Below, piece by piece: positions 47,025-56,668 of a stretch of DNA of 64,000 nt (position 1 is its first letter; each line of letters starts with the position of its first letter). A model generated the notes under the pieces. It saw only the letters and a list, made by a program, of their open reading frames with translations. It ran no database searches and was not told the origin of the DNA. The DNA is from Candidatus Moranbacteria bacterium GW2011_GWC2_40_12 (GTDB lineage Bacteria; Patescibacteria; Paceibacteria; Moranbacterales; UBA11712): NCBI GenBank assembly GCA_000995965.1, contig LBYD01000003.1, forward strand, positions 28,048-92,047, given 5' to 3'. Position numbers and translations under genes: made by a program.

Positions 47025-48192
47025 AAAAATTCTTGCCAAAGAATTTTTCTAACCGGTCAAACGCCAAGTTAATATCTTTTTCCGATCGCCCAAAACACAT
47101 TCGAATGTGATTTTCTCCTCTGGGGCCAAAAGCGGAACCTGGCACCGTCGCAACTTTCGCTTTCTCCAATAATTCTATCGCAAACTGCCACGAACCGCCA
47201 CCGGGAGCAATTTTTTGAATTATCTCCCTCTTTATCCTTGGAAAAACAAAATAGGCGCTGTCGGGTTTCTGGTATTCAAAAACGTGATTCATTTTATCCA
47301 GCCTTTTGCATGTAAGATCTCTTCTTTTTTGGAAATAGTTTTTGAACGTCTCAACATCTTCGTCCGCCATCTCGAGCGCCGCCTGGGCCGCGAACTGGGA
47401 AACGACCGGCGCGCAAGTGACCAGCGCGTCGTGGACTGCCAGAATTTTTTTGGCGAGATCCTGATGCGTCGCGAGATACGCGATCCGCCAGCCGGTCATG
47501 GCGTAGGCTTTGGAAAAAGAAAAGATATAAACAAGCCGATCCCGGATGCCGCGCAGTTCAGCCAAGGAATATAATTTTCCTTCGCCATTGAAAATAAAAT
47601 CCTTATAAACCTCATCGCTTAAAATATACAAATTATGCTTGATGGCCAACTGCGCCAGCGCGTGAAGCTGGTTACGCTTGAACATTGTCCCGGTCGGATT
47701 GTTGGGATTGCAAAAAAGAAAAGCTTTTGTCCGGGGGGTGATGAGTTTTTCAAATTCCTGGATATCAAGCGCCCAATGTTTTTCTTCCGAGAGTGGGACG
47801 AAAACGGGAACTCCGCGGGCTACCTTGATCGCCGCCTGATACGAGGTATATGTCGGATCGGGAATCAAGACTTCGTCCCCAGGCCCAAGAATCGCGAGCA
47901 GAGTTGCCGTGATAGCCTCAATTGATCCGGCCGTGGCAATGATTTCGGTTTCAAAATCAAAAAATTTGTTTTCCCGTTCGAGATGCTGGGCAATTGTTTC
48001 CCTGAATTCGAGTGTTCCCGGCGCGAGTGAATATTTCGCCACCTTGCCTTTTTCGATCGCTTCAATCGCCGCGTTTTTTATCGCATCCGGCGTGTCAAAA
48101 GACGGCACGCCCTGCGCCAGCGAAACAACTCCGGGGATGCGAGACGCCCGGAGTTCCATTTCCTTGATTGGGGAAAGATTTATACTAGACAT
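47020..48192 (-). CDS. Class I/II pyridoxal-phosphate aminotransferase
   Basis: A fold-type I aminotransferase, probably aspartate or aromatic/branched-chain-specific. The PLP lysine is in SFSKAYAMTGWRIAYLATHQ (Lys near residue 226). Other features: SLAQGVPSFDTPDAI, CNPNNPTGTMFKRNQL (Asn-Pro-Asn-Asn-Pro-Thr-Gly) and the C-terminal Arg region, HIRMCFG. 390 residues is typical. The substrate cannot be assigned. It overlaps the 108-aa gene by 8 bases at its start, so the two are coupled. Confidence 0.88.
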   Translation of the reverse strand: MSSINLSPIKEMELRASRIPGVVSLAQGVPSFDTPDAIKNAAIEAIEKGKVAKYSLAPGTLEFRETIAQHLERENKFFDFETEIIATAGSIEAITATLLAILGPGDEVLIPDPTYTSYQAAIKVARGVPVFVPLSEEKHWALDIQEFEKLITPRTKAFLFCNPNNPTGTMFKRNQLHALAQLAIKHNLYILSDEVYKDFIFNGEGKLYSLAELRGIRDRLVYIFSFSKAYAMTGWRIAYLATHQDLAKKILAVHDALVTCAPVVSQFAAQAALEMADEDVETFKNYFQKRRDLTCKRLDKMNHVFEYQKPDSAYFVFPRIKREIIQKIAPGGGSWQFAIELLEKAKVATVPGSAFGPRGENHIRMCFGRSEKDINLAFDRLEKFFGKNFS

Positions 48193-48511
48193 TGAAGTTG
48201 GCTTTGAAGGGCTGGTGGTATTTGCTGTCTCTTCTTTTCACGATCCTTTCATCGACAAAATTTATCCTTCTTTTCAAATATCTGACTATTTCTTCAAATC
48301 TCTCACCTTCTTCTGAACCCAAATCCTTCTGTCTCAATAATTCTTGATACTGCTTTACAAAATCTCTTAAAATATGAGAATCCATCACATTTCTTATAAT
48401 TCGCTTGAATTCAGCAAATGTCACATTCCTGACATCAATTTCCGAAACATCTGCGCCATTATCGCTGTCGCTTGCTGATTTTTTTATCTTATGAAGGTCT
48501 TCAAGAGTCAT
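48185..48511 (-). CDS. Hypothetical helical protein (108 aa)
   Basis: A short acidic-basic helical protein. MTLEDLHKIKKSASDSDNGA starts it, then VTFAEFKRIIRNVMDSHILRDF and KQYQELLRQKDLG, ending KYHQPFKANFNV. No membrane segment. It starts at ATG 48509-48511, only 4 bases past the serS stop, and overlaps the aminotransferase start by 8 bases, so the three are one operon. No family is recognised. A role linked to serS or the aminotransferase is only suggested by position. Confidence 0.6.
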   Translation of the reverse strand: MTLEDLHKIKKSASDSDNGADVSEIDVRNVTFAEFKRIIRNVMDSHILRDFVKQYQELLRQKDLGSEEGERFEEIVRYLKRRINFVDERIVKRRDSKYHQPFKANFNV

Positions 48512-48515
48512 AAAT

Positions 48516-49781
48516 TTATTTTCTTTTTATTGTCTCCAAATTCCCGGGCATATATTTGCGAAGAATTTCCGGAATGACCACGCTGCCGTCTTTTTGCTGA
48601 TAATTCTCGATAATTGCAATCAAAGCCCTTGATACCGCGATGGCGGTGCCGTTGAGCATGTGCAAAAATTCTTTTTTTCCGTCCGCGCGTTTCACCTTAA
48701 TGTTCAGTCTTCGCGCTTGATAGCTCGTCGTGTCGGAAGTCGAGGTGACCTCCCCCCAATCGTTTCGACTAGTCATCCAGGCTTCGAGGTCGTATTTCCG
48801 GTAAGCCGGCCCGCCCAGATCCCCCGTGCAAATGTCCACCACCCGAAACGGAATACCCAAATTCTTGAATATTTCCACTTCTATATTTTTTAGTTCAGTA
48901 TGCATGGATTCAGAATTTTCTGGAGTGGTATAGGCAAACATCTCCACCTTCGTAAACTGGTGCACTCGGAAAAGTCCCGCGCTGTGCCGGCCATAAGAAC
49001 CGGCTTCTGTGCGGAAACAGTGGGAAAGAGCCACGTATCTCAATGGCAATTTTTTTTCGTCTATCGCCTCATCCTTGTGATATCCTCCCATCGTAATTTC
49101 CGCCGTTCCGACCAGATTTAGATCCGTTTTTTCAACACTGTATATCTGTGACTCTTCCCCCCGAGGATTAAATCCTATTCCGAGCAAAATATCATCTTTG
49201 GCGAGATCCGGAGTAGAGAAAGGGATGAATCCTTCTTTCACGCACATATCAAGCGCATAATTCACCAATGCCTGCTCCAAAAATACCGCTTCGTTTTTGA
49301 GAAAATAGAATTTCGCACCGGCAACTTTCGCCCCCCGCTCAAAATCAATGAGATCGAGATTTTTCATCAATTCTTCGTGTCCCTTCGGCTCAAAATCAAA
49401 CTTCGGCGGCTCGCCATACCTTTCAATCTCTTTGTTCCCGGTGTCGTCTTTCCCTGCTGGCGAATCGGGATGCGACATATTCGGGATCCGAAGATAGATC
49501 TTTTTCCATTTCTTTTCGGCTTTTTCAAATTTTGGCTCCAATTCCGACAACTGGTCTTTGATCGCTTTTCCCTTGATGATTGCTTCATCTTTGCTTACCG
49601 CGGATTTCATTTCTTCATTCAGCCTGTTTTTCTCATTTTTCAGCTCTTCTATTTTTCGCATCAAATCCTTGCGCTCATCATCCAATCGCAAAAAACTATC
49701 AATGCCGCATTTGATATTGCGCAATTTGCAATTCTTTTTCACAGCGTCCTTATTTTCCCGGATGAATTTGATGTCGAGCAT
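48516..49781 (-). CDS. serS: Seryl-tRNA synthetase
   Basis: Class II synthetase. The start MLDIKFIRENKDAVKKNCKL (ATG 49779-49781) is the standard N-terminus; a longer frame to 49811 is rejected. It has the helical tRNA-binding arm (about residues 30-100), then motif 2 with FRTEAGSYGRHSAGLFRVHQ and motif 3 near the end (LNGTAIAVSRALIAIIEN). 421 residues is normal. It is in a run of minus-strand genes with a coiled-coil gene upstream and lysS next. Confidence 0.96.
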   Translation of the reverse strand: MLDIKFIRENKDAVKKNCKLRNIKCGIDSFLRLDDERKDLMRKIEELKNEKNRLNEEMKSAVSKDEAIIKGKAIKDQLSELEPKFEKAEKKWKKIYLRIPNMSHPDSPAGKDDTGNKEIERYGEPPKFDFEPKGHEELMKNLDLIDFERGAKVAGAKFYFLKNEAVFLEQALVNYALDMCVKEGFIPFSTPDLAKDDILLGIGFNPRGEESQIYSVEKTDLNLVGTAEITMGGYHKDEAIDEKKLPLRYVALSHCFRTEAGSYGRHSAGLFRVHQFTKVEMFAYTTPENSESMHTELKNIEVEIFKNLGIPFRVVDICTGDLGGPAYRKYDLEAWMTSRNDWGEVTSTSDTTSYQARRLNIKVKRADGKKEFLHMLNGTAIAVSRALIAIIENYQQKDGSVVIPEILRKYMPGNLETIKRK

Positions 49782-49785
49782 GAAT

Positions 49786-50016
49786 TTATTTTTGTGAATT
49801 ATTCTTCTCAAACATGACTTCGCCGATAGCTTTTAGCTCATTCTCGATATTTATCAGTTCTGCTGACACTAAAGCACGCCTGGTTTGCAATTCTTCTTCC
49901 AGATTCGCTAATTGTTCTGCATCCAGATTATTTATTTTTTCGTTGATAAATCTCGATTTTTTGAGATTATCCAGGGCATTCTCTTCTGTTTCGCGCGCTT
50001 TTTCCAGATTGTTCAT
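49786..50016 (-). CDS. Small coiled-coil protein (76 aa)
   Basis: A 76-residue, highly charged helical protein (KARETEENALDNLKKSRFIN; NNLDAEQLANLEEELQTRRA), predicted as a single coiled coil. No membrane or signal. It starts at ATG 50014-50016, 13 bases past the lysS stop, and ends 4 bases before the start of serS, so it is between two synthetases in one operon. Whether it is a real product or a small scaffold is not clear, but the context and open frame support it. Confidence 0.55.
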   Translation of the reverse strand: MNNLEKARETEENALDNLKKSRFINEKINNLDAEQLANLEEELQTRRALVSAELINIENELKAIGEVMFEKNNSQK

Positions 50017-50029
50017 ATTTTTATGATTA

Positions 50030-51478
50030 TTATTTCTCTTTCATCGGAGGAAAAAGAACCGTTTCCCGCACCGATTTATTCATTAAAAAAGCAAACAGCC
50101 TTTCTGAAAAGCCGAAACCGAAGGCCGGCGGCATGCCATATTCGAGTGCTTCGACATAATCTTCGTCAAGCATTTGAGCTTCTTTGTCCCCCGCTTCGCG
50201 AAGCTTCATCTGCTCCTCGAATCGGGATCTTTGGTCAATCGGGTCATTCAGCTCCGAAAAGCCGTTACCGAGCTCTGAAGCGCAGGCGATGACCTGTAAC
50301 CGCAAAACTTTTCGCGAATCTTTCGGATCTTTTTTGGCAAGAGGAGAGACTTCAACCGGATGGCCGACGAGAAAACAAGGTTCTATCAGCTTCGGCCGGA
50401 CAATTTTCTTGAAAAGAAGATCCGTCATCCTGCCTTTACCAAAATTTGGATCGTATTTGATTTTCAGTTCATCCGCTTTTTTTTGCAGCTCCTTGATGTC
50501 AACATCTTTCGCAAGGTCAATTCCCGTTTCATTTTTAAACAACTTGAAATAATCCAGCTTCGGCCATTTCGCGCCCCAATTTATTTTATTTCCTTCAAAT
50601 TCAGTTTCCAGGCCTCCCGCGACACTCTTGATCAATGCCTTGAAGAGTTTTTCCACAAATCTCATTCCGCCGCGAAGGTCCTGAAAGGCTTCGTATGTTT
50701 CCAGCATGTCATATTCCTGAAGATGCTCGCGATCAATCCCCTCGTTGCGAAAAACCCGCCCGATTTCAAATACTTTTTCATAGCCGCCGACCAAAAGTCT
50801 TTTCAGCCCCAGCTCAAGCGATATTCTCAAATAATAATCACGGTTGAGCGCATTGTGATGCGTCGCAAAGGGTTCTGCTTCTGCCCCGCCCGGTATGTTT
50901 TCAAATACGGGCGTCTGCACTTCAAGAAAACCGCTTTTCGAAAGAAATTTCCGGGCCGTTTGCCAAAAAATATTTTTTTTGCGAAATATTTCGCGCGTTT
51001 CCGGATTCATCATGAGATCAAGATAACGGCGGCGCAAAAGCTCTTCCGTATCCTTGAGACCAAAATATTCGGTCGGCACGGGAGCAAGGCTTTTCGAAAG
51101 CATTTTCCAATCAGAAATCTGGAGAGTCATTTCGCCTGTTTTAGTTTTGAAAAGTTTTCCCCGCACTTCAACAAAGTCTCCTAAATCAACATTATCGATG
51201 AAAAGTTTGTGTTTCCCGCCGCTCATATATTGCTCATTCAAAAATATCTGGATTTTCGCCGATTCGTCTTCAATATGGGCAAAAGCCGAACCGCCCATGG
51301 GACGAAGCGACCGGACTCTCCCGGTGAGGTTCAATTCCTTTTCCTGAAGAGCTTCGAATTTATCAAGGGCTTCCCGATTTTCCATCGAGCGCTTCGTTTT
51401 TTCCGGATACGTCTCCATTCCCGCTGAGCGCAGGTTCTCAAGTTTTTTGAGTTTTATTTCTTTGATTTCATTCAACAT
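50030..51478 (-). CDS. lysS: Lysyl-tRNA synthetase (class II)
   Basis: Class II LysRS. An N-terminal OB-fold (LTGRVRSLRPMGGSAFAHIE, about residues 51-70) binds the tRNA anticodon. The catalytic domain has RRYLDLMMNPETREIFRKKN, FLEVQTPVFENIPGGAEAEP (motif 1-like), the RVFRNEGIDREHLQEYDMLE segment (motif 2) and, near the end, YGMPPAFGFGFSERLFAFL (motif 3). 482 residues is normal for the bacterial form. It starts at ATG 51476-51478, after an AT-rich hairpin repeat that separates it from greA. Confidence 0.96.
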   Translation of the reverse strand: MLNEIKEIKLKKLENLRSAGMETYPEKTKRSMENREALDKFEALQEKELNLTGRVRSLRPMGGSAFAHIEDESAKIQIFLNEQYMSGGKHKLFIDNVDLGDFVEVRGKLFKTKTGEMTLQISDWKMLSKSLAPVPTEYFGLKDTEELLRRRYLDLMMNPETREIFRKKNIFWQTARKFLSKSGFLEVQTPVFENIPGGAEAEPFATHHNALNRDYYLRISLELGLKRLLVGGYEKVFEIGRVFRNEGIDREHLQEYDMLETYEAFQDLRGGMRFVEKLFKALIKSVAGGLETEFEGNKINWGAKWPKLDYFKLFKNETGIDLAKDVDIKELQKKADELKIKYDPNFGKGRMTDLLFKKIVRPKLIEPCFLVGHPVEVSPLAKKDPKDSRKVLRLQVIACASELGNGFSELNDPIDQRSRFEEQMKLREAGDKEAQMLDEDYVEALEYGMPPAFGFGFSERLFAFLMNKSVRETVLFPPMKEK

Positions 51479-51481
51479 ACA

Positions 51482-51598
51482 AATTGAATTGAGAATTTAG
51501 AATTGGGAATTGCGAATGGGAACAAAGAATCATGAATTCTGAATTCTATATTCCGGATTCCCGTTCCAAATTCAAAATTCGCAATTCAAAAATCTTCT
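51482..51598. repeat. AT-rich hairpin repeat (copy 5)
   Basis: The left arm GAATTGAGAATTTAGAATTG and the right arm AATTCAAAATTCGCAATTC, imperfect inverted repeats of about 45 bases. It separates greA and lysS. Confidence 0.8.
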
Positions 51599-51672
51599 TA
51601 TAGTATACCTATTTACCAATAAAAAACAAGGCTGGATATGTTTCCAGCCTTGTCCGCGATTATCCTAAAAAT

Positions 51673-52128
51673 CTATTTCACTTCAATAATTTTATACTCT
51701 TTTTCGCCGCTCGGGGTGCCGGCTTTCACCTTATCGCCGGCTTTTTTGCCCAAAAGCACTTTTCCGATCGGCGATTCGTTGGAAATTTTCCAGATCAGCG
51801 GATCGGCTTCGTTCGAGCCGACAATTTCGAAAATTTGTTCGTCCCCGTTGAATTTCACCTTCACTTTGGAGCCCATCTGAACCACATTGGATCCCTTTAC
51901 AAAACTGGCCACTTCCGAGGTGCGGATTGTGTTTTCAAGCTCCATTATCCGCCTTTCGTTGTCGGCTTGCTGGCGTTTGGCTTCAGTGTATTCGGCGTTT
52001 TCAGAAAGATCCCCCTGTTCCTTGGCTTCTTTGATGGTGGCGGCGATTTTCTGCCTCATCTCGGTTTTTCGCATACCAAGCTCATCTTCCAGTTTTTTGA
52101 GACCCTCGGGCGTGAGAAATTTAGTCAT
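51673..52128 (-). CDS. greA: Transcription elongation factor GreA
   Basis: Rescues backtracked RNA polymerase by stimulating transcript cleavage. The N-terminal coiled coil (TPEGLKKLEDELGMRKTEMR, then EQGDLSENAEYTEAKRQQAD) has the acidic tip residues Asp-Leu-Ser-Glu-Asn at about residues 41-45, and the FKBP-like C-terminal domain contains VGSNEADPLIWKISNESPIG. 151 residues is slightly short. It is a single gene between the mrd operon and an AT-rich repeat. Confidence 0.96.
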   Translation of the reverse strand: MTKFLTPEGLKKLEDELGMRKTEMRQKIAATIKEAKEQGDLSENAEYTEAKRQQADNERRIMELENTIRTSEVASFVKGSNVVQMGSKVKVKFNGDEQIFEIVGSNEADPLIWKISNESPIGKVLLGKKAGDKVKAGTPSGEKEYKIIEVK

Positions 52129-52234
52129 AAAAAAGGCTTAATTTAAAAGCACTCGCTCGCGAGCACTGAAAACATATTGTATCGAACAGCCTGTATTATA
52201 TATAAAAGAAAAATTATGTCAACCCAGTATATTG

Positions 52235-54136
52235 TTATTCTCCACTATTCCTTTCTCCAAAATACCAGTCATAAACTTCTTTCGTCACCGGCACAGCCGT
52301 TGAGTGCCCTTCCCCTCCCCCTTCAACCAAAACTGCGATGGCAATTTCCGGATCATCATAGGGAGCAAAAGAAACGAACCAGCCGTGCGTTTTGTTCTCG
52401 CTTCCAAACTGGGCTGTTCCCGTTTTTCCGGCCACCTCAACCGGAAGTTCCTTGAGGGACTGGGCCGTTCCGGAAAGAATTGTTTGCCGCATGCCTTCTT
52501 TCACCACAGAAATATTGGAAGCCGATATGAATTTGCTATTCAGAGCTTCCGGGTCAATATTTTCTTTCGTCCCGTCATTTTTTTTGACGTAGCTTGCAAG
52601 ATGGGGGCGATATACCGTTCCTCCATTCGCAATCGCCGCGATATAGTTCGCAAGCTGCAGCGGCGTTGCGGTATCAAAACCTTGTCCGATGGCAGAGTGA
52701 TAGTCATCTCCCAAATACCAGCGCTCCCCGATTTTATTTTCTTTCCATGATTTGTCCGGCATAAGCCCGCTGCTTTCTCCGGGAATATCAATCCCCAATA
52801 CTTTCCCTAGTCCGAAAAGGTTGGCATATTTTTTCATCCGGTCGATTCCAAGCGCCGGAATATTCTGCCATCCTCCTCCGATGGAGTAGAAAAAGACATC
52901 ACAACTTTCTGCAATGGCTTTTCGGACATCGGTCGAGCCGCCGTGCGTTTTCCAGTCCGGAAAATTATAACTGCCGATTCTGATGCCGCCCCCGCAATCA
53001 ATTGATGTGTCGGAAGAAATTATTTTTTCTTGGAGCGCGGCCGCAGCTACCAGAGGCTTGAGAGTCGAACCCGGAGGGTATTCCCCGGAAATGGCGCGGT
53101 TGAACATCGGCTTTTCCTCATCATTCAGAAGCATATTATAATCCTCAGGTTTGATGCCCTGCGAAAAAAGGTTATTGTCAAACCCAGGAAGGCTCACCAG
53201 CGCCAAGACCTCGCCATTTTTGGGATTCACTGCGACCGCTGCCGCCGTTTTGGTTTCAGTTTGCGAGAACATATTCTGGAGGCTTTCCTCGATTTTTTCC
53301 TGAAGTCCCGCGTCCAGGCCCAAATACAAATCGTTTCCATTGATCGGATTTTCCGTTCCCAGATTTTTTTTGATGTTTCCAGCCGAATCAACTTCGACCT
53401 TCTGCTTGCCGTTTATTCCACGGAGATATTTTTCGTAGCTCTCCTCCAATCCCATCTTCCCTATATAGTCAGTGAGCAGATAATCCGAATTACTTTCGAG
53501 TTCCCCGGGATTTATTTTTCCCGTGTATCCGATAACCGGGGAAAAGACGGCCCCGTTCTCATACTGCCTCACAGCCGTTTTTTCCAGCTGAAAGCCTTCG
53601 AAATCGCTCTTTTTCTCAGAGAATACGAGCGCTTCTTCTTCGCTAATATTGCTTTTCACGAGAACCGGATTAAGCGAATCTTCGTCTTGTGAATTGGTTA
53701 TCGCCGCGACATTTTGATCATTCATCTTGAGAATTTCTGCCACGGCTTTTATCTCCTTGTCTTTTTGGAGGGAGTCCTTTGGAAAATCAGCCGGAACGAA
53801 AATAACATCGAAGCTGGGAACATTCCTGACCAGTTCCTTGCCATTTCTGTCATAAATAATGCCTCGCGGCGCTTTTATGACAATTGCACGCACCCTGTTT
53901 TCCCGCGCTATCCGATTATAATAATCCCCTTTCACGACCTGGAGGTAAAAAACTCTGCTAGCCAAAGCCGCGAAAACCAAAATCGCGGCGAACCGGAAAA
54001 ACCGAAAGCCGAAATTGTCCAGCGGTTCGCTAATCAGCATTTCTTCGCGAGGACTGTTTTCGCCGAAATTGGTCATTTCTTCAATTTCCAGTCCCTTTCC
54101 CTGGCGCCTATTTTTGAAATATTTATTAAAAAACAT
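52235..54136 (-). CDS. mrdA: Penicillin-binding protein 2 (elongation transpeptidase)
   Basis: Rod-shape transpeptidase. An N-terminal membrane helix (about residues 46-66) precedes the PBP dimerisation domain (APRGIIYDRNGKELVRNVPS, about residues 92-111). Catalytic motifs: STLK (about residue 356), SCD-type second motif in AESCDVFFYS (about residue 407) and KTGTAQ (about residue 570). It is the last gene of the mreB-mreC-mreD operon, which is why MrdA is preferred over FtsI; the FtsI homologue is at 4303-6186. 633 residues is normal. Confidence 0.95.
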   Translation of the reverse strand: MFFNKYFKNRRQGKGLEIEEMTNFGENSPREEMLISEPLDNFGFRFFRFAAILVFAALASRVFYLQVVKGDYYNRIARENRVRAIVIKAPRGIIYDRNGKELVRNVPSFDVIFVPADFPKDSLQKDKEIKAVAEILKMNDQNVAAITNSQDEDSLNPVLVKSNISEEEALVFSEKKSDFEGFQLEKTAVRQYENGAVFSPVIGYTGKINPGELESNSDYLLTDYIGKMGLEESYEKYLRGINGKQKVEVDSAGNIKKNLGTENPINGNDLYLGLDAGLQEKIEESLQNMFSQTETKTAAAVAVNPKNGEVLALVSLPGFDNNLFSQGIKPEDYNMLLNDEEKPMFNRAISGEYPPGSTLKPLVAAAALQEKIISSDTSIDCGGGIRIGSYNFPDWKTHGGSTDVRKAIAESCDVFFYSIGGGWQNIPALGIDRMKKYANLFGLGKVLGIDIPGESSGLMPDKSWKENKIGERWYLGDDYHSAIGQGFDTATPLQLANYIAAIANGGTVYRPHLASYVKKNDGTKENIDPEALNSKFISASNISVVKEGMRQTILSGTAQSLKELPVEVAGKTGTAQFGSENKTHGWFVSFAPYDDPEIAIAVLVEGGGEGHSTAVPVTKEVYDWYFGERNSGE

Positions 54137-54157
54137 ATAATATCTCGACTTAATTTT

Positions 54158-54697
54158 TTATCTTTTTTTCCCGGCCAAAAATATCCCAGATCTTTTTGGA
54201 AACTTGCGGGCAAAAAAATATACGGGTATAACCGAAAAAGCCGTATAAGCTGTTTTCAAAACATAGGCCTTTCCGATAACAGAAAAATGGCGGAGGGAAG
54301 CAACATCCGGGGAAAAAAGCTTTTCTATCCTGAAAATAATTTCTATCAAAATGTCAAAGGCTATGCCAGAAACACCGGCTGTCAAAAAAAGAAGAACTGC
54401 AAACAAGTACCTTTTCGAGCGAAATTCAGTGATTGCCTTCATCTTATCAATCAGCCAGAGAATCACCACCAGGGTCAAAATTCCCGAGCCAACGAGCCAG
54501 GTTGATCCGACATCCAAAAGAAATCCGGCAAAAATGGTCCAGCCCAATGATTTTTCAAAGCCGAAGATTATCGCAAGGCTCACGACCAGCGCAACAAACA
54601 AATTGGGAATTCGGCCAATATGGAAAAACACGCCCAAAACAGAATATTGAAATATAAAGAGAATCAAAATGAACAAAAATAGATTCAACTTTTTCAT
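54158..54697 (-). CDS. mreD: Rod shape-determining protein MreD
   Basis: A 179-residue hydrophobic protein with about five membrane helices (LFLFILILFIFQYSVLGVFF, VALVVSLAIIFGFEKSLGW, ILTLVVILWLIDKM, AVLLFLTAGVSGIAFD and the last near residue 160). The topology and its place after mreC identify MreD; the sequence itself is poorly conserved. ATG 54695-54697 is preferred over the TTG at 54707-54709. It is preceded by mreC with 13 bases between and followed by mrdA. Confidence 0.85.
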   Translation of the reverse strand: MKKLNLFLFILILFIFQYSVLGVFFHIGRIPNLFVALVVSLAIIFGFEKSLGWTIFAGFLLDVGSTWLVGSGILTLVVILWLIDKMKAITEFRSKRYLFAVLLFLTAGVSGIAFDILIEIIFRIEKLFSPDVASLRHFSVIGKAYVLKTAYTAFSVIPVYFFARKFPKRSGIFLAGKKR

Positions 54698-54710
54698 AAA
54701 AAGTATCAAC

Positions 54711-55514
54711 CTAGAATCTTTTCACAACAAAAACCACTTTGAGCGAAGTCAAATCCACGGAAGAAAAAATTGTCGCTTGCTGAAATAGCTTATCCTCAGA
54801 TTGGTCGACTTGGCCGATTTTTCCGACAAAGAGACCTCTTGGCAAACCACCGCCCAGGCCTGAAGTGATAGCGGTGTCCCCTTCTTTCACGACTTCCGCC
54901 TGAGAAATCATGTCCATTGTAGTCCCAAGGCCGTATGTTCCTCGAATGATTCCTTTCGCTCCCGATTCTAAAACCTCGCCGTTTACGGCTCCTTCCTGGT
55001 CGGCGACAAGAATCACATTGGCTGTATCGGGAAAAACCTGCCTGACTTTTCCCACCAGAATGCCGTTGGAAACTATAACCGCCATACCTTCTTTTATTCC
55101 CGCGTTCACCCCTTTATCAATGAGAATCATGCTTCCCGGACCCAGAGCGTCTTGCCCGATCACGAAACTGGCTTCAAGATCGAATTTGTTCTTTGGAAGA
55201 AGATCCAATTCAGTTCTCAAAATTTTATTTTCTTCAGCTGTGTCCTTCAGCCTCGCAATTTCCGCCAGGAGCTGCTGGTTTTCCTTCACAAGTTTTTCGT
55301 TTTCATCCTTGAGATCTCCGATTGAACCGAGAAATTGGAAAAATCCATGCGTTCCTCCTGAAAAAATGCGGAATGTTTTCATGAATGGATTCAGAATCCA
55401 AAGTGCCGTCCCTCTCACCGGATTATCGGCTCCACGGGATGATATGAAAACAACAATCAGCAAAAAAATTGCGATGGAAACGAATTTTGTGTTTTTGCGG
55501 GAAAAAAATTTCAT
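54711..55514 (-). CDS. mreC: Rod shape-determining protein MreC
   Basis: A periplasmic scaffold of the elongasome. One N-terminal membrane helix (about residues 9-25, KFVSIAIFLLIVVFISSRGA) and a coiled coil (about residues 58-100, GDLKDENEKLVKENQQLLAE), then the beta-barrel MreC domain (DALGPGSMILIDKGVNAGIK, EGMAVIVSNGILVGKV). 267 residues is normal. The start is ATG 55512-55514; an AT-rich repeat lies between it and mreB. Confidence 0.95.
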   Translation of the reverse strand: MKFFSRKNTKFVSIAIFLLIVVFISSRGADNPVRGTALWILNPFMKTFRIFSGGTHGFFQFLGSIGDLKDENEKLVKENQQLLAEIARLKDTAEENKILRTELDLLPKNKFDLEASFVIGQDALGPGSMILIDKGVNAGIKEGMAVIVSNGILVGKVRQVFPDTANVILVADQEGAVNGEVLESGAKGIIRGTYGLGTTMDMISQAEVVKEGDTAITSGLGGGLPRGLFVGKIGQVDQSEDKLFQQATIFSSVDLTSLKVVFVVKRF

Positions 55515-55614
55515 ATTTTACGAATTACAAATACCCGCCTCGCCGGCAAAGAGGACGCTTCGCTCCACGAATATACCAAATTACGAATATTTTTGCATTC
55601 GCATATTCGTAAAG
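55514..55614. repeat. AT-rich hairpin repeat, third type, with GC-rich tip
   Basis: TACGAATTACAAATACCCGC and TATTCGTAAAG arms surround CGCCTCGCCGGCAAAGAGG, GACGCTTCGCTCC and a second TACGAATATTTTTGCATTCG. Same type as 59320-59426. Confidence 0.65.
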
Positions 55615-55615
55615 A

Positions 55616-56668
55616 CTAAAAGCTGACTTTATCATATTGCGTTTCCGTAAGCACGTCTTTCAATTCATCGATATGTTCGAGGATTATGCCTGTCCCCCGG
55701 ACAACCGCTGTCAGGGGATCATCCATCACTCTTACCGGCATATCCGTCTGCTCGGAAACAAGCCTCTCTATTCCCCGAATAAGGCTTCCTCCACCGGCAA
55801 GGATTATACCCCTTTGCATAATGTCCGAAAGCAGCTCGGGCGGCGTCTCTTCGATTGTTGACTTGATATTGTTGACGATGATTTTGATTGAGCGGAAAAT
55901 GGCTTCCCGAATTTGGGCGTCATTCACAATCACTTCTTTTGGAAGCCCGGTCACGAGATCCCGCCCGCGCATAGGCATTTCCAAAACCTCATTCAGCTCA
56001 TAGGCGCTTCCGATGCCGATTTTTATGTCCTCGGCTGTTTTCTCTCCCAAAAGAAGATTGAATTCATCCCGGGCATAGCGAATGATGTCTTCGTTCATCT
56101 CATCCCCTGCGATACGCAGGCTGCGGCAAACAACCACGCCGCCCAGTGATATCACCGCAATTTCAGTCGTCCCGCCGCCGATGTCAACGACCATATTGCC
56201 CGATGCTTCTTGGACCGGGAGGCGGGCCCCGATAGCCGCCGCCATGGGTTCATCAACAAGATATGCCTTTCGCGCTCCGGCGCTGACTGCCGCATCAACC
56301 ACGGCCCTTTTTTCCACTTCTGTCACTCCCGAGGGAATCCCGATCACAACTTGGGGCCGGGAAAAAAAAGCCGAACCTCCCTGGTGGACTTTTTCGATAA
56401 AATAGCGAAGCATTTGTTCCGTCACCTCGAAATCAGAAATGACGCCGTCCACCAGCGGACGTGTGGCAACGATATGCGAAGGCGTTTTTCCGACCATTTT
56501 TTTGGCTTCCGCGCCGATTGCCAGGACTTGCCCCGTTTTCTGATTCACGGCCACGACCGAGGGCTCGTTTATTACGATTCCCTTGTCGCGGACATAAACC
56601 AAAGTATTGGCCGTTCCAAGGTCAATACCGATGTCCTTTGAAAATTTCCCGAATATTCTTGAAAGCAT
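55616..56668 (-). CDS. mreB: Rod shape-determining protein MreB
   Basis: Bacterial actin. The actin-family motifs are plain: GIDLGTANTLVYVRDKGIVI (phosphate 1, about residues 15-34), VGIPSGVTEVEKRAVVDAA, VVDIGGGTTEIAVISLGGVV (phosphate 2, about residues 161-180), and ILAGGGSLIRGIERLVSEQT (adenosine motif, about residues 294-313). 350 residues is normal. It heads the operon mreB-mreC-mreD-mrdA, with a promoter at 56790-56818. Confidence 0.98.
   Translation of the reverse strand: MLSRIFGKFSKDIGIDLGTANTLVYVRDKGIVINEPSVVAVNQKTGQVLAIGAEAKKMVGKTPSHIVATRPLVDGVISDFEVTEQMLRYFIEKVHQGGSAFFSRPQVVIGIPSGVTEVEKRAVVDAAVSAGARKAYLVDEPMAAAIGARLPVQEASGNMVVDIGGGTTEIAVISLGGVVVCRSLRIAGDEMNEDIIRYARDEFNLLLGEKTAEDIKIGIGSAYELNEVLEMPMRGRDLVTGLPKEVIVNDAQIREAIFRSIKIIVNNIKSTIEETPPELLSDIMQRGIILAGGGSLIRGIERLVSEQTDMPVRVMDDPLTAVVRGTGIILEHIDELKDVLTETQYDKVSF

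Noticed and set aside
46944..47039. N-terminal extension of the truncated Mur ligase
   Set aside because: It only translates the AT-rich repeat and overlaps the end of the aminotransferase gene.
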